Below are positions 7,824-17,525 of a stretch of 64,000 bases of DNA, one piece after another. Made by a program: the position numbers and the translations under genes. The first letter of the stretch is position 1, and each line of letters begins with the position of its first letter. The notes below the pieces were generated by a model, which saw only the letters and a list, made by a program, of their open reading frames with translations, did not search any database and was not told the origin of the DNA. Source of the DNA: JBEHWX01 sp048498995 (GTDB taxonomy: Bacteria; Bacteroidota; Ignavibacteria; OLB7); assembly GCA_048498995.1 (NCBI GenBank), contig JBEHWX010000001.1:67037-131036 (forward strand), written 5' to 3'.

Positions 7824-8513
7824 TCATGGGCGGTCGTCCAGCGAGAAGCCGGGCGGTGAGCCGGGCGGTGTGCCGGATGAGGGGCCGGACTCCCTGTTCC
7901 TGAAGGCGCCGCGCGCCTCGTCGGTGAGGATCCCCTCGATCAGCACCGCGGTGATCGTGCGAAAGATCTCGACCAGGGACAGGGAGAGCTGCATGACCGT
8001 CTGGGGGTTGGCGATGTTCTGGATCAGGGTCAGATGCATCATGGCGAAGAGCTTCGGATCGATATCCGGCCGGAGCATGCCGGTACGCGAAGCCTCGGCG
8101 AAGAGCTTGCCGAAATTGGAGACGATCCGGTCGCGGCGGAACTCCTCGAGCTCCTTCCAGAGATCGGGGAAGCGCTTCTGCAGATCCTCGATGTAGGGGC
8201 GCTGCACGCGGCCGATCTTGGCGGCCATGCCGTCCATGATCTTGCCGAGCTTCTCCGGGAAGGTCAGCTCCGGATCGTCGACCAGGCGATCGATGGAGGT
8301 GGCCACGTCGGTCCGCAGCTTCATCACCGCGGCGCGGAACAGCTCCTCCTTGCTGGTGAAGTGGAGGTAGAGCGTCTTCTTGCTGATGCCGAGCCCGGTG
8401 GCGATCTCGTCGGTCGTCACCTTGGCGAAGCCCTGGGCGAAGAAAAGCTCCTGCGCGCGGGCCACGATCTGTTCGCGAAGGCCCTGCTGCGGTTCCGGAA
8501 GGGATTCGGTCAT
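7824..8513 (-). CDS. TetR/AcrR family transcriptional regulator
   Basis: A 229-residue repressor. The N-terminal HTH is typical: IVARAQELFFAQGFAKVTTDEIATGLGISKKTLYLHFTSKEELFRAAV. The C-terminal ligand domain resembles CecR/AcrR types (PYIEDLQKRFPDLWKELEEFRRDRI). A Gly/Ser/Pro-rich tail ends the protein. It is the first gene of the leftward exporter operon and is divergent from the amine permease at 8684, so it most likely represses the exporter and itself through the inverted repeat at 8521-8550. The ligand is unknown. Confidence 0.92.
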   Translation of the reverse strand: MTESLPEPQQGLREQIVARAQELFFAQGFAKVTTDEIATGLGISKKTLYLHFTSKEELFRAAVMKLRTDVATSIDRLVDDPELTFPEKLGKIMDGMAAKIGRVQRPYIEDLQKRFPDLWKELEEFRRDRIVSNFGKLFAEASRTGMLRPDIDPKLFAMMHLTLIQNIANPQTVMQLSLSLVEIFRTITAVLIEGILTDEARGAFRNRESGPSSGTPPGSPPGFSLDDRP

Positions 8514-8520
8514 GATACCC

Positions 8521-8550
8521 TGGAAACTGAATTTGTTTTTTCGGTTTCCA
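8521..8550. promoter_or_regulatory. Inverted repeat, candidate TetR operator
   Basis: TGGAAAC (8521-8527) and GTTTCCA (8544-8550) are perfect inverted arms around an A/T-rich spacer. They lie 7-37 nt upstream of the TetR start, in the divergent region between TetR and the permease. Position and symmetry fit an autoregulatory operator; there is no experimental support. Confidence 0.5.
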
Positions 8551-8683
8551 ACTTACGTAGCCGTATCGATCCGGCAAGGGGTGGCGCGACGATTGAAACA
8601 GTTTGCCATAAGTTCCGAGCGGAGCGCGCCGGTAGCGGCTTCGGAAGCGAACGTGAGAGCCAGCATTCAAGTCCGGAGAGAAC

Positions 8684-10153
8684 GTGGCCGATCAGAAGAA
8701 CATCGGAGGGGTCGCCTACGCGACCGTGGACGAATCGTACTTCAAGCAGCGCGAGCTCAAGCGCTACGCCCGCGCGCTCCATCTGTGGGGGCTCGGGGTG
8801 GGGGCGGTGATCTCGGGAGATTTCTTCGGGTGGAACTTCGGCCTCGGCGCCGGCGGGTTCGGCGGGATGCTGATCGCCACGCTGGTGATCGCGGTGGTCT
8901 ACCTGGCGCTCTCGTTCAGCATCGCCGAGATGTCGGCCGCGCTACCGCACACCGGCGGCGCCTATTCCTTCGCCCGCTGCTCGATGGGGCCGTGGGGCGG
9001 CTACGTGACCGGCCTGGCCGAGAACATGGAGTATATCCTGACGCCGGCGACGATCGTGGTCGGCATCGGCGGCTACCTCGGCGCGATCGTCGGGACCGAT
9101 CGCGGCCTGGCGCCTCTCTGGTGGCTGGGCGTCTACGCGATCTTCGTGGGGATCAACATCTGGGGGGTGGAGCTCTCGTTCCGCTTCTCGGTGTTCATCG
9201 CCTTTCTGGCGCTGGCGATTCTGCTGGTCTTCTTCGGCGGGGCGATCCCGCATCTCGACCTGGCGCGCTGGGCGCTGGACATCCCGGCCAAGGAGGGGGG
9301 GAGCGCCTTCCTGCCGATGGGGGTCGCCGGAATCCTGGCGGCGCTGCCGTTCGCCATCTGGTTCTTTCTCGGCATTGAGGAGCTGCCGCTGGCCGCCGAG
9401 GAATCGCACGAGCCGACCAAGGATATCCCGCGCGGCATGGTGCTCGGGATCATCACGCTGATCGTCACCTCGATTCTCGTGCTGGTGCTCAACACCGGCA
9501 TCGCCCCCGGCGCGCGCGCCATCGCCGCCTCGGAGGAGCCGCTGTTCGAGGGGTTCAAGACGATCTTCGGCGGCGGCATGGGGAGCAGGCTCCTCTCGCT
9601 GGTCGCCGTGGCCGGACTGGTGGCCAGCTTCCACACGATCATCTTCGCCTACGGTCGCCAGATCTACTCCCTCTCCCGCGCCGGATATTTCCCGACCGCT
9701 CTCTCGGTGACGCACAAGACGCGGCGGACGCCCTACGTGGCGCTGATCGCCGGCGCGGTGATCGGCTATCTGGCGGCGCTGGTCGGGCACCTGCTCGGCT
9801 CGAAGGCTCCGGTCGGACAGATGCTGCTGAGCATGGCGGTGTTCGGCGCGGTGATCTCCTACATCCTTCAGATGATCTCCTACATTCTGCTCCGGATCAA
9901 GATGCCGAACATCGAGCGTCCGTATCGGAGCCCGTTCGGCATCCCCGGCGCCATCTTCGTGACGGTGATCTCGCTGGTCACGCTGGTGACGCTCTTCATC
10001 GCCAACGAAACCAACCGGCTGGCGGTGGTGGGGGCGGCCGTCTGGTACGCGCTCGGCCTGCTCTGGTTCGCGCTCCATGGCCGCAAGCGCTTGGTGCTGG
10101 CTCCCGAGGAGGAGTTCGCCATGAAGAACCGGGGAGAAGCCGGAGCCGGGTGA
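8684..10153 (+). CDS. Ethanolamine-type permease (APC superfamily)
   Basis: A 489-residue inner-membrane transporter with about 12 TM helices. The N-terminal region (LHLWGLGVGAVISGDFFGWNFGLGAGGFGG) and the following AALPHTGGAYSFAR segment resemble the ethanolamine permease branch of the amino acid/polyamine/organocation family; the loop WFFLGIEELPLAAEESHEPTKDIPRGM is also typical. The start is GTG at 8684 with GGAGA upstream. Other parts of an amine-assimilation route follow downstream on the same strand (glutamine-synthetase-like ligase 17762, aldehyde dehydrogenase 22634, iron alcohol dehydrogenase 26582), which supports an ethanolamine or amino-alcohol substrate. Another APC substrate remains possible. 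Confidence 0.88.
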   Translation: MADQKNIGGVAYATVDESYFKQRELKRYARALHLWGLGVGAVISGDFFGWNFGLGAGGFGGMLIATLVIAVVYLALSFSIAEMSAALPHTGGAYSFARCSMGPWGGYVTGLAENMEYILTPATIVVGIGGYLGAIVGTDRGLAPLWWLGVYAIFVGINIWGVELSFRFSVFIAFLALAILLVFFGGAIPHLDLARWALDIPAKEGGSAFLPMGVAGILAALPFAIWFFLGIEELPLAAEESHEPTKDIPRGMVLGIITLIVTSILVLVLNTGIAPGARAIAASEEPLFEGFKTIFGGGMGSRLLSLVAVAGLVASFHTIIFAYGRQIYSLSRAGYFPTALSVTHKTRRTPYVALIAGAVIGYLAALVGHLLGSKAPVGQMLLSMAVFGAVISYILQMISYILLRIKMPNIERPYRSPFGIPGAIFVTVISLVTLVTLFIANETNRLAVVGAAVWYALGLLWFALHGRKRLVLAPEEEFAMKNRGEAGAG

Positions 10154-10232
10154 GGGTGATGAGCGAAGAGCGGTGACATTGCCGGCCGCACCGGACGGAG
10201 CCGCTCGAGAAGATGCGGGTTGGAAAGGATTT

Positions 10233-10260
10233 GTGGAGGCGTACAATTGAACGCCTCCAC
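10233..10260. terminator. Bidirectional stem-loop between convergent genes
   Basis: GTGGAGGCGT and ACGCCTCCAC form a perfect 10-bp stem around the loop ACAATTGA. It sits between the permease (ends 10153, rightward) and a leftward secreted-protein gene (ends 10323), so it can stop both transcripts. The centre also matches the GGCGTTCAATTGAACGCC palindrome family. Confidence 0.6.
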
Positions 10261-10322
10261 ACATTTCATCCCACATCCCAATCCTCGTCCCGCCCGGCGA
10301 AGCGCCCGCGCGCGCAGCTCCG

Positions 10323-12710
10323 TTATTTCACCAGCATCATCATGCGGGACTCGCTCCAGTCGCCGGAGCTCACGCGGCAGTAGTAGATCCCCGAGGAGAA
10401 CTCGGTGGCGTCCCAGGTGATCCAGTGCATCCCGGCCGGCAGGTAGTCGTCGACCAGCATGTCGACCCGCCGGCCGCCGGCATCCATGATCTCCACCCGC
10501 GTCGGCCCGTCGAGCGCCAGCGAGAAGTTGATCACCGTGCTCGGGTTGAACGGGTTCGGGCTGTTCGGCTCCAGCGCATTCTTGCCGAGCCCCATCTCCA
10601 TGAACCGGAACACCAGCCCGCAGAGATCGAAGCGGACGCGTCCCGGCGTCGGCGCCACGGCCACGCACTGATCGGCCTCCATGTCGAGCGTCAGCGGGAT
10701 CTCCGAGACGATGTCGGCGTCGCTCGGCTTGGTCAGCGTGATGTACGTGGTGAAGGGGAGCTTCAGCAGCGGTCCGCTCCCGGCGATCGTGCCGGTGGCC
10801 ACCGGAGGGATCGCCGAGATTCGGATCTCTCCGGGGATGTTCCGCTCCACCGACAGATTCCACCCCTCGAGAAGCGTCCTGCTGGTCATCGAGGCGAGCA
10901 CCTTCGGCGTCAGCTCCATCGGGCGGAGCAGCGACGGATCGTAGCCGAGCCGGAGCGTGAGCCGGTGGACGCCGATCGCCTCCGGTCCGCCGTCGAGGAG
11001 CACCGGCACCACCAGGCGCTTGCCTGGGGCGCTGTTCAGGCCCCGGTCCACCCGCACCGAGATCGACGGACGGGATCTGACGCCGATCGTCACCGAATCG
11101 GTGGCGGTGCAGCCGCGCGCGTCGGTGATGGTGACCCGGTAGGTCGTGGTCGTGGTCGGGCAGACCTCCGGCGTGCCGCAGTCGGCGCAGGAGAGGCCCG
11201 GCGCGGCGGCCCAGCGATAGGTATACGGGCCGATACCGCCGTCGGTCAGCGGCTCGAGTCGCGCGCACTCGCCGACGCAGAGCGTTCTGTCGGGTCCGGC
11301 GTCGACCGTCGGTCCCGGCGACACCTCGACGCTCCCCCAGGCGGTATCGGCGATCGGGCCGCGATGCACGATCAGGCGCACCTGATGCACTCCCTGCAGC
11401 GGAAAGCGGATGTGCGGCCTCGACTCGGTGGAGTTCTCCGGAATGCCGTTGGTGAAGTACCATTCGAACGAGGTGCCGTTGCTGAGCGTCGCGTCGAAAT
11501 CGAGCCAGCTTCCCTGGCAGATCGGACCCGAGGGGAACGCGAGCGATGCTCTGACGCCGCAACCGCCGTCGGTGGCCCAGGCGTCGATGTTGTTCGGCAG
11601 CCCCCAGGCTCCGTCGCCGCCGACCAGCAGGCCGTTCTGCGTGGCGTTGCAGGCGGCGCCGATCGCGTTCGGCGTGGCGATCACCGGCATCCATCCTCCC
11701 ACCAGCGGACCGCCGTAGATCTTGCGATCCGGGCCGAGCTGCAGGCTCGATCCCGGCCAGTCGGAGATCTTCCGGCGCGTGAAGGGGATCTGCGTCCGAT
11801 CGTAGATCGATACCGTGTACTGATCGAGCCGGCCGTAGGTGGCGAAGTAGAGCCTGCTGTTGTCCGGCGAGAAGCTGACGCCGTAGGCCGGATACGTGGG
11901 ATCGGGAGAGGTGAGGTGGATCGGATCGAAGACCCGGCCGGTCGACACGTCGAAGCGATAGAGCTCCGTGGTGCCGTCCATGCAGGCCATCGCGAGCATG
12001 GTGCCGTCCGGAGAAGCCTTCATGCATCCCTCGGCCGAGCGGTATTCCTCCACGCGGCGTCCGCCGATCGGCGAGCCGACCCTGGAGATCACCGGCGTGG
12101 TCGAGACTCCGGTCGGCGTGACCAGGAAGGCATAGAACGCGTTCCCATCCAGCCCGTGGGTGATCACCCAGACATAGTCGTTGCCGCCGCAGTGCGCCAC
12201 CGCCGTCTGCTTCTCCGACACATCGCCGAGGATGAAGACGTTCTTTGCGGTCACGTCCCCCCGGCCGCCGTCGAGCGTCATGTCGACCACCGAGTAGGCG
12301 TAGCCGTTCGGGGGATCGATCGCCTCGATCGCGTCGGTGGTGAAGATGTAGTAGAGGGAGGGCTTGCCGGGAGCCGGCACGATCAGCGCGGCCTGCGAGG
12401 CCGAGTGATGTCCGGCCAGTCCGGTGCCGTTCGGCATCGGGGCGCCGTCGCGGTTCCAGACGGTGACCCCGTCGGTGTAGAAGAGGAGCTTGCCGGTGTT
12501 CGGATCGCAGATCGAGGCGCTCCCCTCCGGCGTGGAGATGGAGCTGGCATTGTCCGCGACGGCGCCGGACGGCGTGAAGCGGATGCTCCGGCCGTAGCCG
12601 AAGTGCCAGTCGTCATACCGTCCCTGCCCCGCGGCGGCGGCGGCCAGCAACGGCAGAAGCACCGCTGCCAGCAGCAGATGACGGATATGGGAGAATCGGG
12701 TCGAGCGCAC
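10323..12710 (-). CDS. Secreted beta-propeller/Ig/cohesin-like protein with T9SS sorting domain (paralogue A)
   Basis: About 795 residues from a GTG at 12710 (AGGGA upstream); an ATG further upstream would add a non-signal extension. Order of parts: signal peptide (HLLLAAVLLPLLAAAAAGQG); a propeller-like N-terminal domain of about 370 residues beginning YDDWHFGYGRSIRFTPSG with LLFYTDGVTVWNRDG and ALIVPAPGKPSLYYIFTTD; a PKD-like segment; an Ig-like segment (PTTTTTYRVTITDARGCTATDSV); a cohesin-like domain with LGYDPSLLRP; and a C-terminal domain NSPNPFNPSTVINFSLALDG ending in MMMLVK. Related proteins occur in Bacteroidota genomes that use T9SS. Probably exported to the cell surface. First of three tandem paralogues. 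Function unknown. Confidence 0.85.
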   Translation of the reverse strand: MRSTRFSHIRHLLLAAVLLPLLAAAAAGQGRYDDWHFGYGRSIRFTPSGAVADNASSISTPEGSASICDPNTGKLLFYTDGVTVWNRDGAPMPNGTGLAGHHSASQAALIVPAPGKPSLYYIFTTDAIEAIDPPNGYAYSVVDMTLDGGRGDVTAKNVFILGDVSEKQTAVAHCGGNDYVWVITHGLDGNAFYAFLVTPTGVSTTPVISRVGSPIGGRRVEEYRSAEGCMKASPDGTMLAMACMDGTTELYRFDVSTGRVFDPIHLTSPDPTYPAYGVSFSPDNSRLYFATYGRLDQYTVSIYDRTQIPFTRRKISDWPGSSLQLGPDRKIYGGPLVGGWMPVIATPNAIGAACNATQNGLLVGGDGAWGLPNNIDAWATDGGCGVRASLAFPSGPICQGSWLDFDATLSNGTSFEWYFTNGIPENSTESRPHIRFPLQGVHQVRLIVHRGPIADTAWGSVEVSPGPTVDAGPDRTLCVGECARLEPLTDGGIGPYTYRWAAAPGLSCADCGTPEVCPTTTTTYRVTITDARGCTATDSVTIGVRSRPSISVRVDRGLNSAPGKRLVVPVLLDGGPEAIGVHRLTLRLGYDPSLLRPMELTPKVLASMTSRTLLEGWNLSVERNIPGEIRISAIPPVATGTIAGSGPLLKLPFTTYITLTKPSDADIVSEIPLTLDMEADQCVAVAPTPGRVRFDLCGLVFRFMEMGLGKNALEPNSPNPFNPSTVINFSLALDGPTRVEIMDAGGRRVDMLVDDYLPAGMHWITWDATEFSSGIYYCRVSSGDWSESRMMMLVK

Positions 12711-12923
12711 GACGATCCCTTGCGTGGAAATTGGATGAGCGCATCCGGCGGCGGATGATGCCGCGGCCACGTTCCGGCGGGGTGTATCTCAAGAAACGAA
12801 TTTCGCGGGCGAAATGTCTCATCCGCCGCCCATACAGACAGGCGTCGCGCAATTATGTCTCAAGATCGCCCACGATTCCCATCATCCTCCCACCATCGGG
12901 TCTGCGCATGAACACCGCGAGTA

Positions 12924-14843
12924 TCATCGCAGCAGCAGAATCCCCCGCGTTTCCCTCCAGCTTCCGGAGCTGATCCTGCAGAAATAGCGGCCCGTGGGGA
13001 GACGTGACCCATCCCAGGTGAGCAGATACTCACCAGATGCGAGCCTTCGATCGAGGAGAAGGTCGACCGGCGAGCCGGCATTGTCGAAGATCTCCACCCG
13101 TGTCGGCGCATCCAGCCCGATCGAGAAGCCGATCGTCACGGAAGCCGACGCAGGGTTCGGCGCGATCTCCCGGAGCGCGTACCTGGCGGCGGACATCTCC
13201 ATCAGGCGCATCCCGATGCCGCACATCTCCAGCCGCGCGCGTCCGGCGGCGGCCTCGGCCTCGGCGCAGGCAGTGTCGATCGTCAGGGAGAAGGGGAGCT
13301 CGGAGGCGAGCGCCGGACGCGTTCCCGGAATCGCCGAGAGGAAGGTGGTGAAGCGAAGGCGGAGGAGGGTGCCGCCGCCGGCCAGGCCGGTCGCGCCGGG
13401 CGGGGCGCTCCAGGTGGCGGCGAAATATCCCGGGCGGTCGATCACGCTCCCGATGCTCCACCCGTCGAGGAGCGTGCCGACGGTGGTGGTGCCGACGAGC
13501 GGATCGTCGGTGATGAGCCGGAGCATGGTGCTGTCGTAGCGGAGCGTCAGCGACACCGTGCGTGTCGGCGCCATCCCGGCCGGCGCCTCGATCGTGATCG
13601 GCGCCTCGATCCGTTCCCCCGGCTCGGCCACCAGATCGCGTGGGATCGATGCCAGCACCGGCGGCGGTCCGTCGATCGCGTCGATGTTGTTCGGCAGACC
13701 GAAGGAATAGCTCCAGGAGCCGAGCCCGATTCCCTGCTCGTCGTGGTCGCAGAGCGCGCGGGGAAGATTCGGACGCCGGATCACCGAGAGGTGGTTCGGC
13801 TTGGACATCGACATCCGGTAGATCCGTCCGTCGGGACCGAGCTGGAGTCCGGATCCCTCGGTGCCGCTGACGGTCCATCGCGAGGCGATGATCGTTGCCG
13901 GATCGCCCGACTCGAGCGCGTACTGGACGAGTCCCGAGTTGGAGGAGACGTAGAGCTTGGTTCCGTCCGGGGAGAAGCTGGCGCTGATGTGATAGAAGCC
14001 GTTGATCGCTCGCTCCTGCAGGCGGATCGGCGAGGAGAGCCGGCCGGATTTCCTGTCGAACGCGTAGAGCTCGCAGACGCCGTTGCCGAAGGTCGCGGCC
14101 AGCCTGCTTCCATCCGGCGATGCCTTGATCTCCCCTTGCGGGGTGCGCCCGCCGGAGTTGCCGTAGCCGTCGATCGACTGGCCGAGCTCGGAGACCACCG
14201 GCGCTTTGGCCACGCCTTCCGGCGTGACGAGGAAGGCATTGAACCGGCTGCCGAGGTTGGCGTGGCAGATCACCCAGAAGTCGCGGCCGTTGCAGTGGCG
14301 CACCGCCGTCTGATGCTCGGAGACATCGGCAAGAAGCTCCTCTCCGGCGACCGCCACATCGCCGAGGCCGCCGTCCAGGCGCATGTCGACGATCGCGTAG
14401 TGGTAGCCGTTCGGCGGCGCCGGTGCCTCGGTGGCGTCGTTGGTGAAGATGTAGTAGCGATCCGGATCGGCCGGCATCGGCACGATCAGCGCCGCCTGCA
14501 CCGACGAGGTATTGCCGAGGAGGACGCCGTTGCCGTTGAACATCTTCTGGTTCCGGCGGTTCCAGACCGAGATGCCGTCGGTATAGAACAGGAGCTGGCC
14601 GGTGGCCGGATCGCAGATCGAGGCGCATCCCTCCAGCGCCGGAATGGCGCTGCCGTTCGGGACGGTCACCCCGGACGGCGTGAAGCGGATGCTCATGCCG
14701 TAGCCGAAGTGCCATTCGTCGTATCGGTGCTGCGCCGCGGCCGGGCGCGCGAGCATCGCCGGCAGAAGCAGGATGATCGCCGTGGCCAGCGGATGCCGCC
14801 ACGGGTGAGGGGTGCGTGATCGATGGATGCGCGAGCGTTTCAT
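12924..14843 (-). CDS. Secreted beta-propeller/cohesin-like protein with T9SS sorting domain (paralogue B, short)
   Basis: A 639-residue paralogue of the proteins at 10323 and 15084. Start ATG 14843 with a good GGGAGAAGAG site; the longer frame lacks a signal peptide. It has a signal peptide (LATAIILLLPAMLARPAAAQ), the same propeller-like domain opening YDEWHFGYGMSIRFTPSG with LLFYTDGISVWNRRN and ALIVPMPADPDRYYIFTND, then passes directly into the cohesin-like domain (VSLTLRYDSTMLRLITDD). The PKD/Ig-like linker present in the other two is absent. The C-terminal sorting domain starts REIAPNPASASVTIGFSIGLDA. Likely exported and surface-attached. Function unknown. Confidence 0.85.
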   Translation of the reverse strand: MKRSRIHRSRTPHPWRHPLATAIILLLPAMLARPAAAQHRYDEWHFGYGMSIRFTPSGVTVPNGSAIPALEGCASICDPATGQLLFYTDGISVWNRRNQKMFNGNGVLLGNTSSVQAALIVPMPADPDRYYIFTNDATEAPAPPNGYHYAIVDMRLDGGLGDVAVAGEELLADVSEHQTAVRHCNGRDFWVICHANLGSRFNAFLVTPEGVAKAPVVSELGQSIDGYGNSGGRTPQGEIKASPDGSRLAATFGNGVCELYAFDRKSGRLSSPIRLQERAINGFYHISASFSPDGTKLYVSSNSGLVQYALESGDPATIIASRWTVSGTEGSGLQLGPDGRIYRMSMSKPNHLSVIRRPNLPRALCDHDEQGIGLGSWSYSFGLPNNIDAIDGPPPVLASIPRDLVAEPGERIEAPITIEAPAGMAPTRTVSLTLRYDSTMLRLITDDPLVGTTTVGTLLDGWSIGSVIDRPGYFAATWSAPPGATGLAGGGTLLRLRFTTFLSAIPGTRPALASELPFSLTIDTACAEAEAAAGRARLEMCGIGMRLMEMSAARYALREIAPNPASASVTIGFSIGLDAPTRVEIFDNAGSPVDLLLDRRLASGEYLLTWDGSRLPTGRYFCRISSGSWRETRGILLLR

Positions 14844-14999
14844 GGTCTCTTCTCCCGACGGCGTTCGGCGATCGGTCACCGGAGGGTGGATGCCGGTGAG
14901 GAAGATGCCGACGTGGGCATTCCTTCCCCCGTGGACATCCTCCCGGATCGCGTCATGCGCTTCCGGCGCCGCGTGGTCATCGACGGTCCGGAAACGGGC

Positions 15000-15025
15000 G
15001 GAGGCCGACCCGTGGGCCGGCCTCC
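15000..15025 (-). terminator. Stem-loop downstream of paralogue C
   Basis: GGAGGCCG and CGGCCTCC form a perfect 8-bp stem around a 10-nt loop, 60-85 nt past the stop of the leftward gene ending at 15084. There is no strong U-tract. Confidence 0.45.
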
Positions 15026-15083
15026 TCTGTAGAACCCGTGCGCGAGGCGGAACATCACGCCGGAGCGCCGATCTCCGGAGCGA

Positions 15084-17525
15084 TCATTTCGCCAGCATCA
15101 TCGTCTCGGTCGCGCTCCATTGGCCGGAGCTGATCCGACAGTAATAGAGTCCCGACGGAAAGGTTCCCGCGTCCCACGAGAGCTCGTATTCCCCCGGCTG
15201 GAGGTAATCATCCACGAGCGTCTCCAGCCGGATCCCCGCCGCGTCGAACACCTCCACGCGGGTCGGGCCGTCCAGGCCGAGCGAGAAGCGGATCCGCGTC
15301 GATGGGTTGAACGGGTTCGGGCTGTTGCCGAGCAGCGCGTACTTCGACGTGGTCATCTCCATCATCCGATAGGAGAGCCCGCAGACGCTCAGGTCGACGG
15401 TGGTGCCGGTCGAGGCGATCACCGCGCAGGAGCCGTCCAGCGGCGCGAGCGAGAAGTCGAGGGGGGCGATCGGCTTGTCGGCCGAGGCGCGCGTCATCGC
15501 GATGAAGGTGGCGAAGCGGAGGTCGAGCAGCGTGCCGGCCCCGCTCAGATGCTTCCCCGCCGGCGCGCTCAGCAGCACGCTGAAGCGTCCCGGTTTGTCG
15601 ACCACCTCAGTCATGCTCCATCCCTCCAGGATCGTCCCCTGCGTCAGCTGCGCCGCTGCCGTGGCGCCGCCGCTCCGCAGCCGCATCAGCGTGCTGTCGT
15701 AGGCGAGCGAGAAGCGGAGCCGCGTGATGCCGAGCGAGTCCATCGCGTCGTCGAGCCGGACCGGGAGCGAGAGGAGCGCTCCCGGCAGCGCGCTCGGAGT
15801 CGGGACGAACGAGGCGCGCGCGATCGGGGGCGCATGGACCTCCACGCGCACCGTGTCGTAGGCCGGGCAGTCGGTCCCGACCTGCGCGCGGACGATATAG
15901 GTCGTGGTCCGCGCCGGATGCGCGACCGGCGAGGAGCAGTCGGTGCAGCTGAGTCCGTCGGCCGGCGACCAGGTGTAGGTGACCGGGCCGCGCGGATCGA
16001 CCATGCGCGCCGTCAGCGTGACGGACGAGTCGAGGCAGATGCTCCGGTCCTCCGTGGCGACGACGCGCGGCGCGGCGAGCACGGTGATATCCACCGAGGA
16101 GCTGCTGCTGTCGGTCCCACGCTTCACGGTGAGGGTGATCGTGTAGATGCCGGCGCGCGGGTAGCAGACGGTGCCCGGCGCGGGAGTGACCGCGGAGCCG
16201 ATGTTCGATCCGGGCATCCGCCAGCTCCACTGCTCCGGGTTGCCGCTGCTCCTGTCGGTGAGCTCGATGCAGGTACCCTCGCAGATCGCGCGGCTGCTGA
16301 TGTCGAACGCCGCGCGCGGCAGGTTGCAGGCATTGTCGGGATCGGGGATGCGAGCGTCGATATTGTTCGGCAGGCCGATCATCGAGCTGTTGGTTCCGAG
16401 CGAAACGGCGTTGTCGACGAAACCGCAGGCGGGAGCCGCCTGGTTCGGACGCGGGATCGAGCTGAGGTGCGTGACGCCGAGCTGCGCGATGTAGAGCACG
16501 CCGTCCGGCCCGATCTGCATGGCGCCGAAGGCGTTGAAGTCGATGGCGGCCACCCGCGTCCGTGACGCGATGATCGTCGCCGGATCGTCGCTCGACAGAT
16601 CGAACTGGTAAATGCCTCCGGTCGAGGGATCGCCATCGCGTCCGGCGATCATGTAGAGCTTGGAATTATCCGGGGAGAAGCTCGTGCCGTAGCATTGCAG
16701 CGTGCTCCTTAAGAGATCGACGACGCTGAGGACCTTGCCGGTGGCCTTGTCGAAATCGAAGAGCTCGGATACTTCCGTCAGGGCGGCGCAGAGCGCGAGC
16801 CTGGTGCCGTCCGGAGAAGCCTTGAGATAGCCCGGCCCCCAGGTCCCGGTGCGGGGCTCGGCCACCGAGGAGCCGAGGCTGCTGGTGACCGGCGTGGGGG
16901 AGATGCCGGAGCGGGTGATCTGCCAGGCGTAGAAGGTGTTGCCGGAGAGGCTGTGAGCCAGCACCCAGTAATCGCTGCCGTTGGCGTGCGCCACGGCCAC
17001 GCATTTCTCCGAGGCGGTCGCCAGCAGCTCCACGTTCTTCACCGTCACGTCGCCGAGCCCCCCCTGCTTCGTCATATCGACGATCGAGTAGTGAAAGCCG
17101 CGGTTGGCCGTGCCGGAGTATCCTTCCTGATCGGTCGTGAACACGTAGTAGCGGTCCGGGTCGCACGGGACCGGCACGATCAATGCTGCCTGAGTGCTCG
17201 ACGGATCGCTGATCAGGTCGGAGGCGTTCGGCATCGGCTGGTGACGGCGATTCCAAATGGTGCTGCCGTCGGTGTAGAACAGGAGCGCGCCGGTCTTCCG
17301 GTCGCAGATGGAGGCGCTTCCCTCGATGGTGCTGGTCATTCCTCCGAAGACCGCGCGTGGCGTGCCGGAGCTGAAATCGAGTCCGGCGTTCTGTCCGAAG
17401 AACCAGATGTCGTATTCCTTCTGAGCGCTCGCGGCGCTCGTCAGAAGAAGAAGCGAAAGCAGGGAGAAGAGGAGAGTGCGACGTATGCGCGGAGCCCTTC
17501 CCGTCGGATGAGTGACGGTCGACAT
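15084..17525 (-). CDS. Secreted beta-propeller/PKD/cohesin-like protein with T9SS sorting domain (paralogue C, long)
   Basis: 813 residues from ATG 17525, preceded by GGAAGGAAT. A signal peptide (TLLFSLLSLLLLTSAASAQ) is followed by the propeller-like domain opening YDIWFFGQNAGLDFSSGTPR with LLFYTDGSTIWNRRH and ALIVPVPCDPDRYYVFTTD. Then come a PKD-like segment (DRSSGNPEQWSWRMPGS, ITLTVKRG), an Ig-like segment (HPARTTTYIVRAQVG), a cohesin-like domain (SLAYDSTLMRLRSG) and a sorting domain NSPNPFNPSTRIRFSLGLDG ending MMLAK. The opening 'WFFG..AGLDF.SG' pattern is the family hallmark in Bacteroidota. It is divergent from the glutamine-synthetase-like gene with about 235 nt between them. Its role is unknown; surface adhesion or polymer binding is a guess from the domains. 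Confidence 0.85.
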   Translation of the reverse strand: MSTVTHPTGRAPRIRRTLLFSLLSLLLLTSAASAQKEYDIWFFGQNAGLDFSSGTPRAVFGGMTSTIEGSASICDRKTGALLFYTDGSTIWNRRHQPMPNASDLISDPSSTQAALIVPVPCDPDRYYVFTTDQEGYSGTANRGFHYSIVDMTKQGGLGDVTVKNVELLATASEKCVAVAHANGSDYWVLAHSLSGNTFYAWQITRSGISPTPVTSSLGSSVAEPRTGTWGPGYLKASPDGTRLALCAALTEVSELFDFDKATGKVLSVVDLLRSTLQCYGTSFSPDNSKLYMIAGRDGDPSTGGIYQFDLSSDDPATIIASRTRVAAIDFNAFGAMQIGPDGVLYIAQLGVTHLSSIPRPNQAAPACGFVDNAVSLGTNSSMIGLPNNIDARIPDPDNACNLPRAAFDISSRAICEGTCIELTDRSSGNPEQWSWRMPGSNIGSAVTPAPGTVCYPRAGIYTITLTVKRGTDSSSSSVDITVLAAPRVVATEDRSICLDSSVTLTARMVDPRGPVTYTWSPADGLSCTDCSSPVAHPARTTTYIVRAQVGTDCPAYDTVRVEVHAPPIARASFVPTPSALPGALLSLPVRLDDAMDSLGITRLRFSLAYDSTLMRLRSGGATAAAQLTQGTILEGWSMTEVVDKPGRFSVLLSAPAGKHLSGAGTLLDLRFATFIAMTRASADKPIAPLDFSLAPLDGSCAVIASTGTTVDLSVCGLSYRMMEMTTSKYALLGNSPNPFNPSTRIRFSLGLDGPTRVEVFDAAGIRLETLVDDYLQPGEYELSWDAGTFPSGLYYCRISSGQWSATETMMLAK

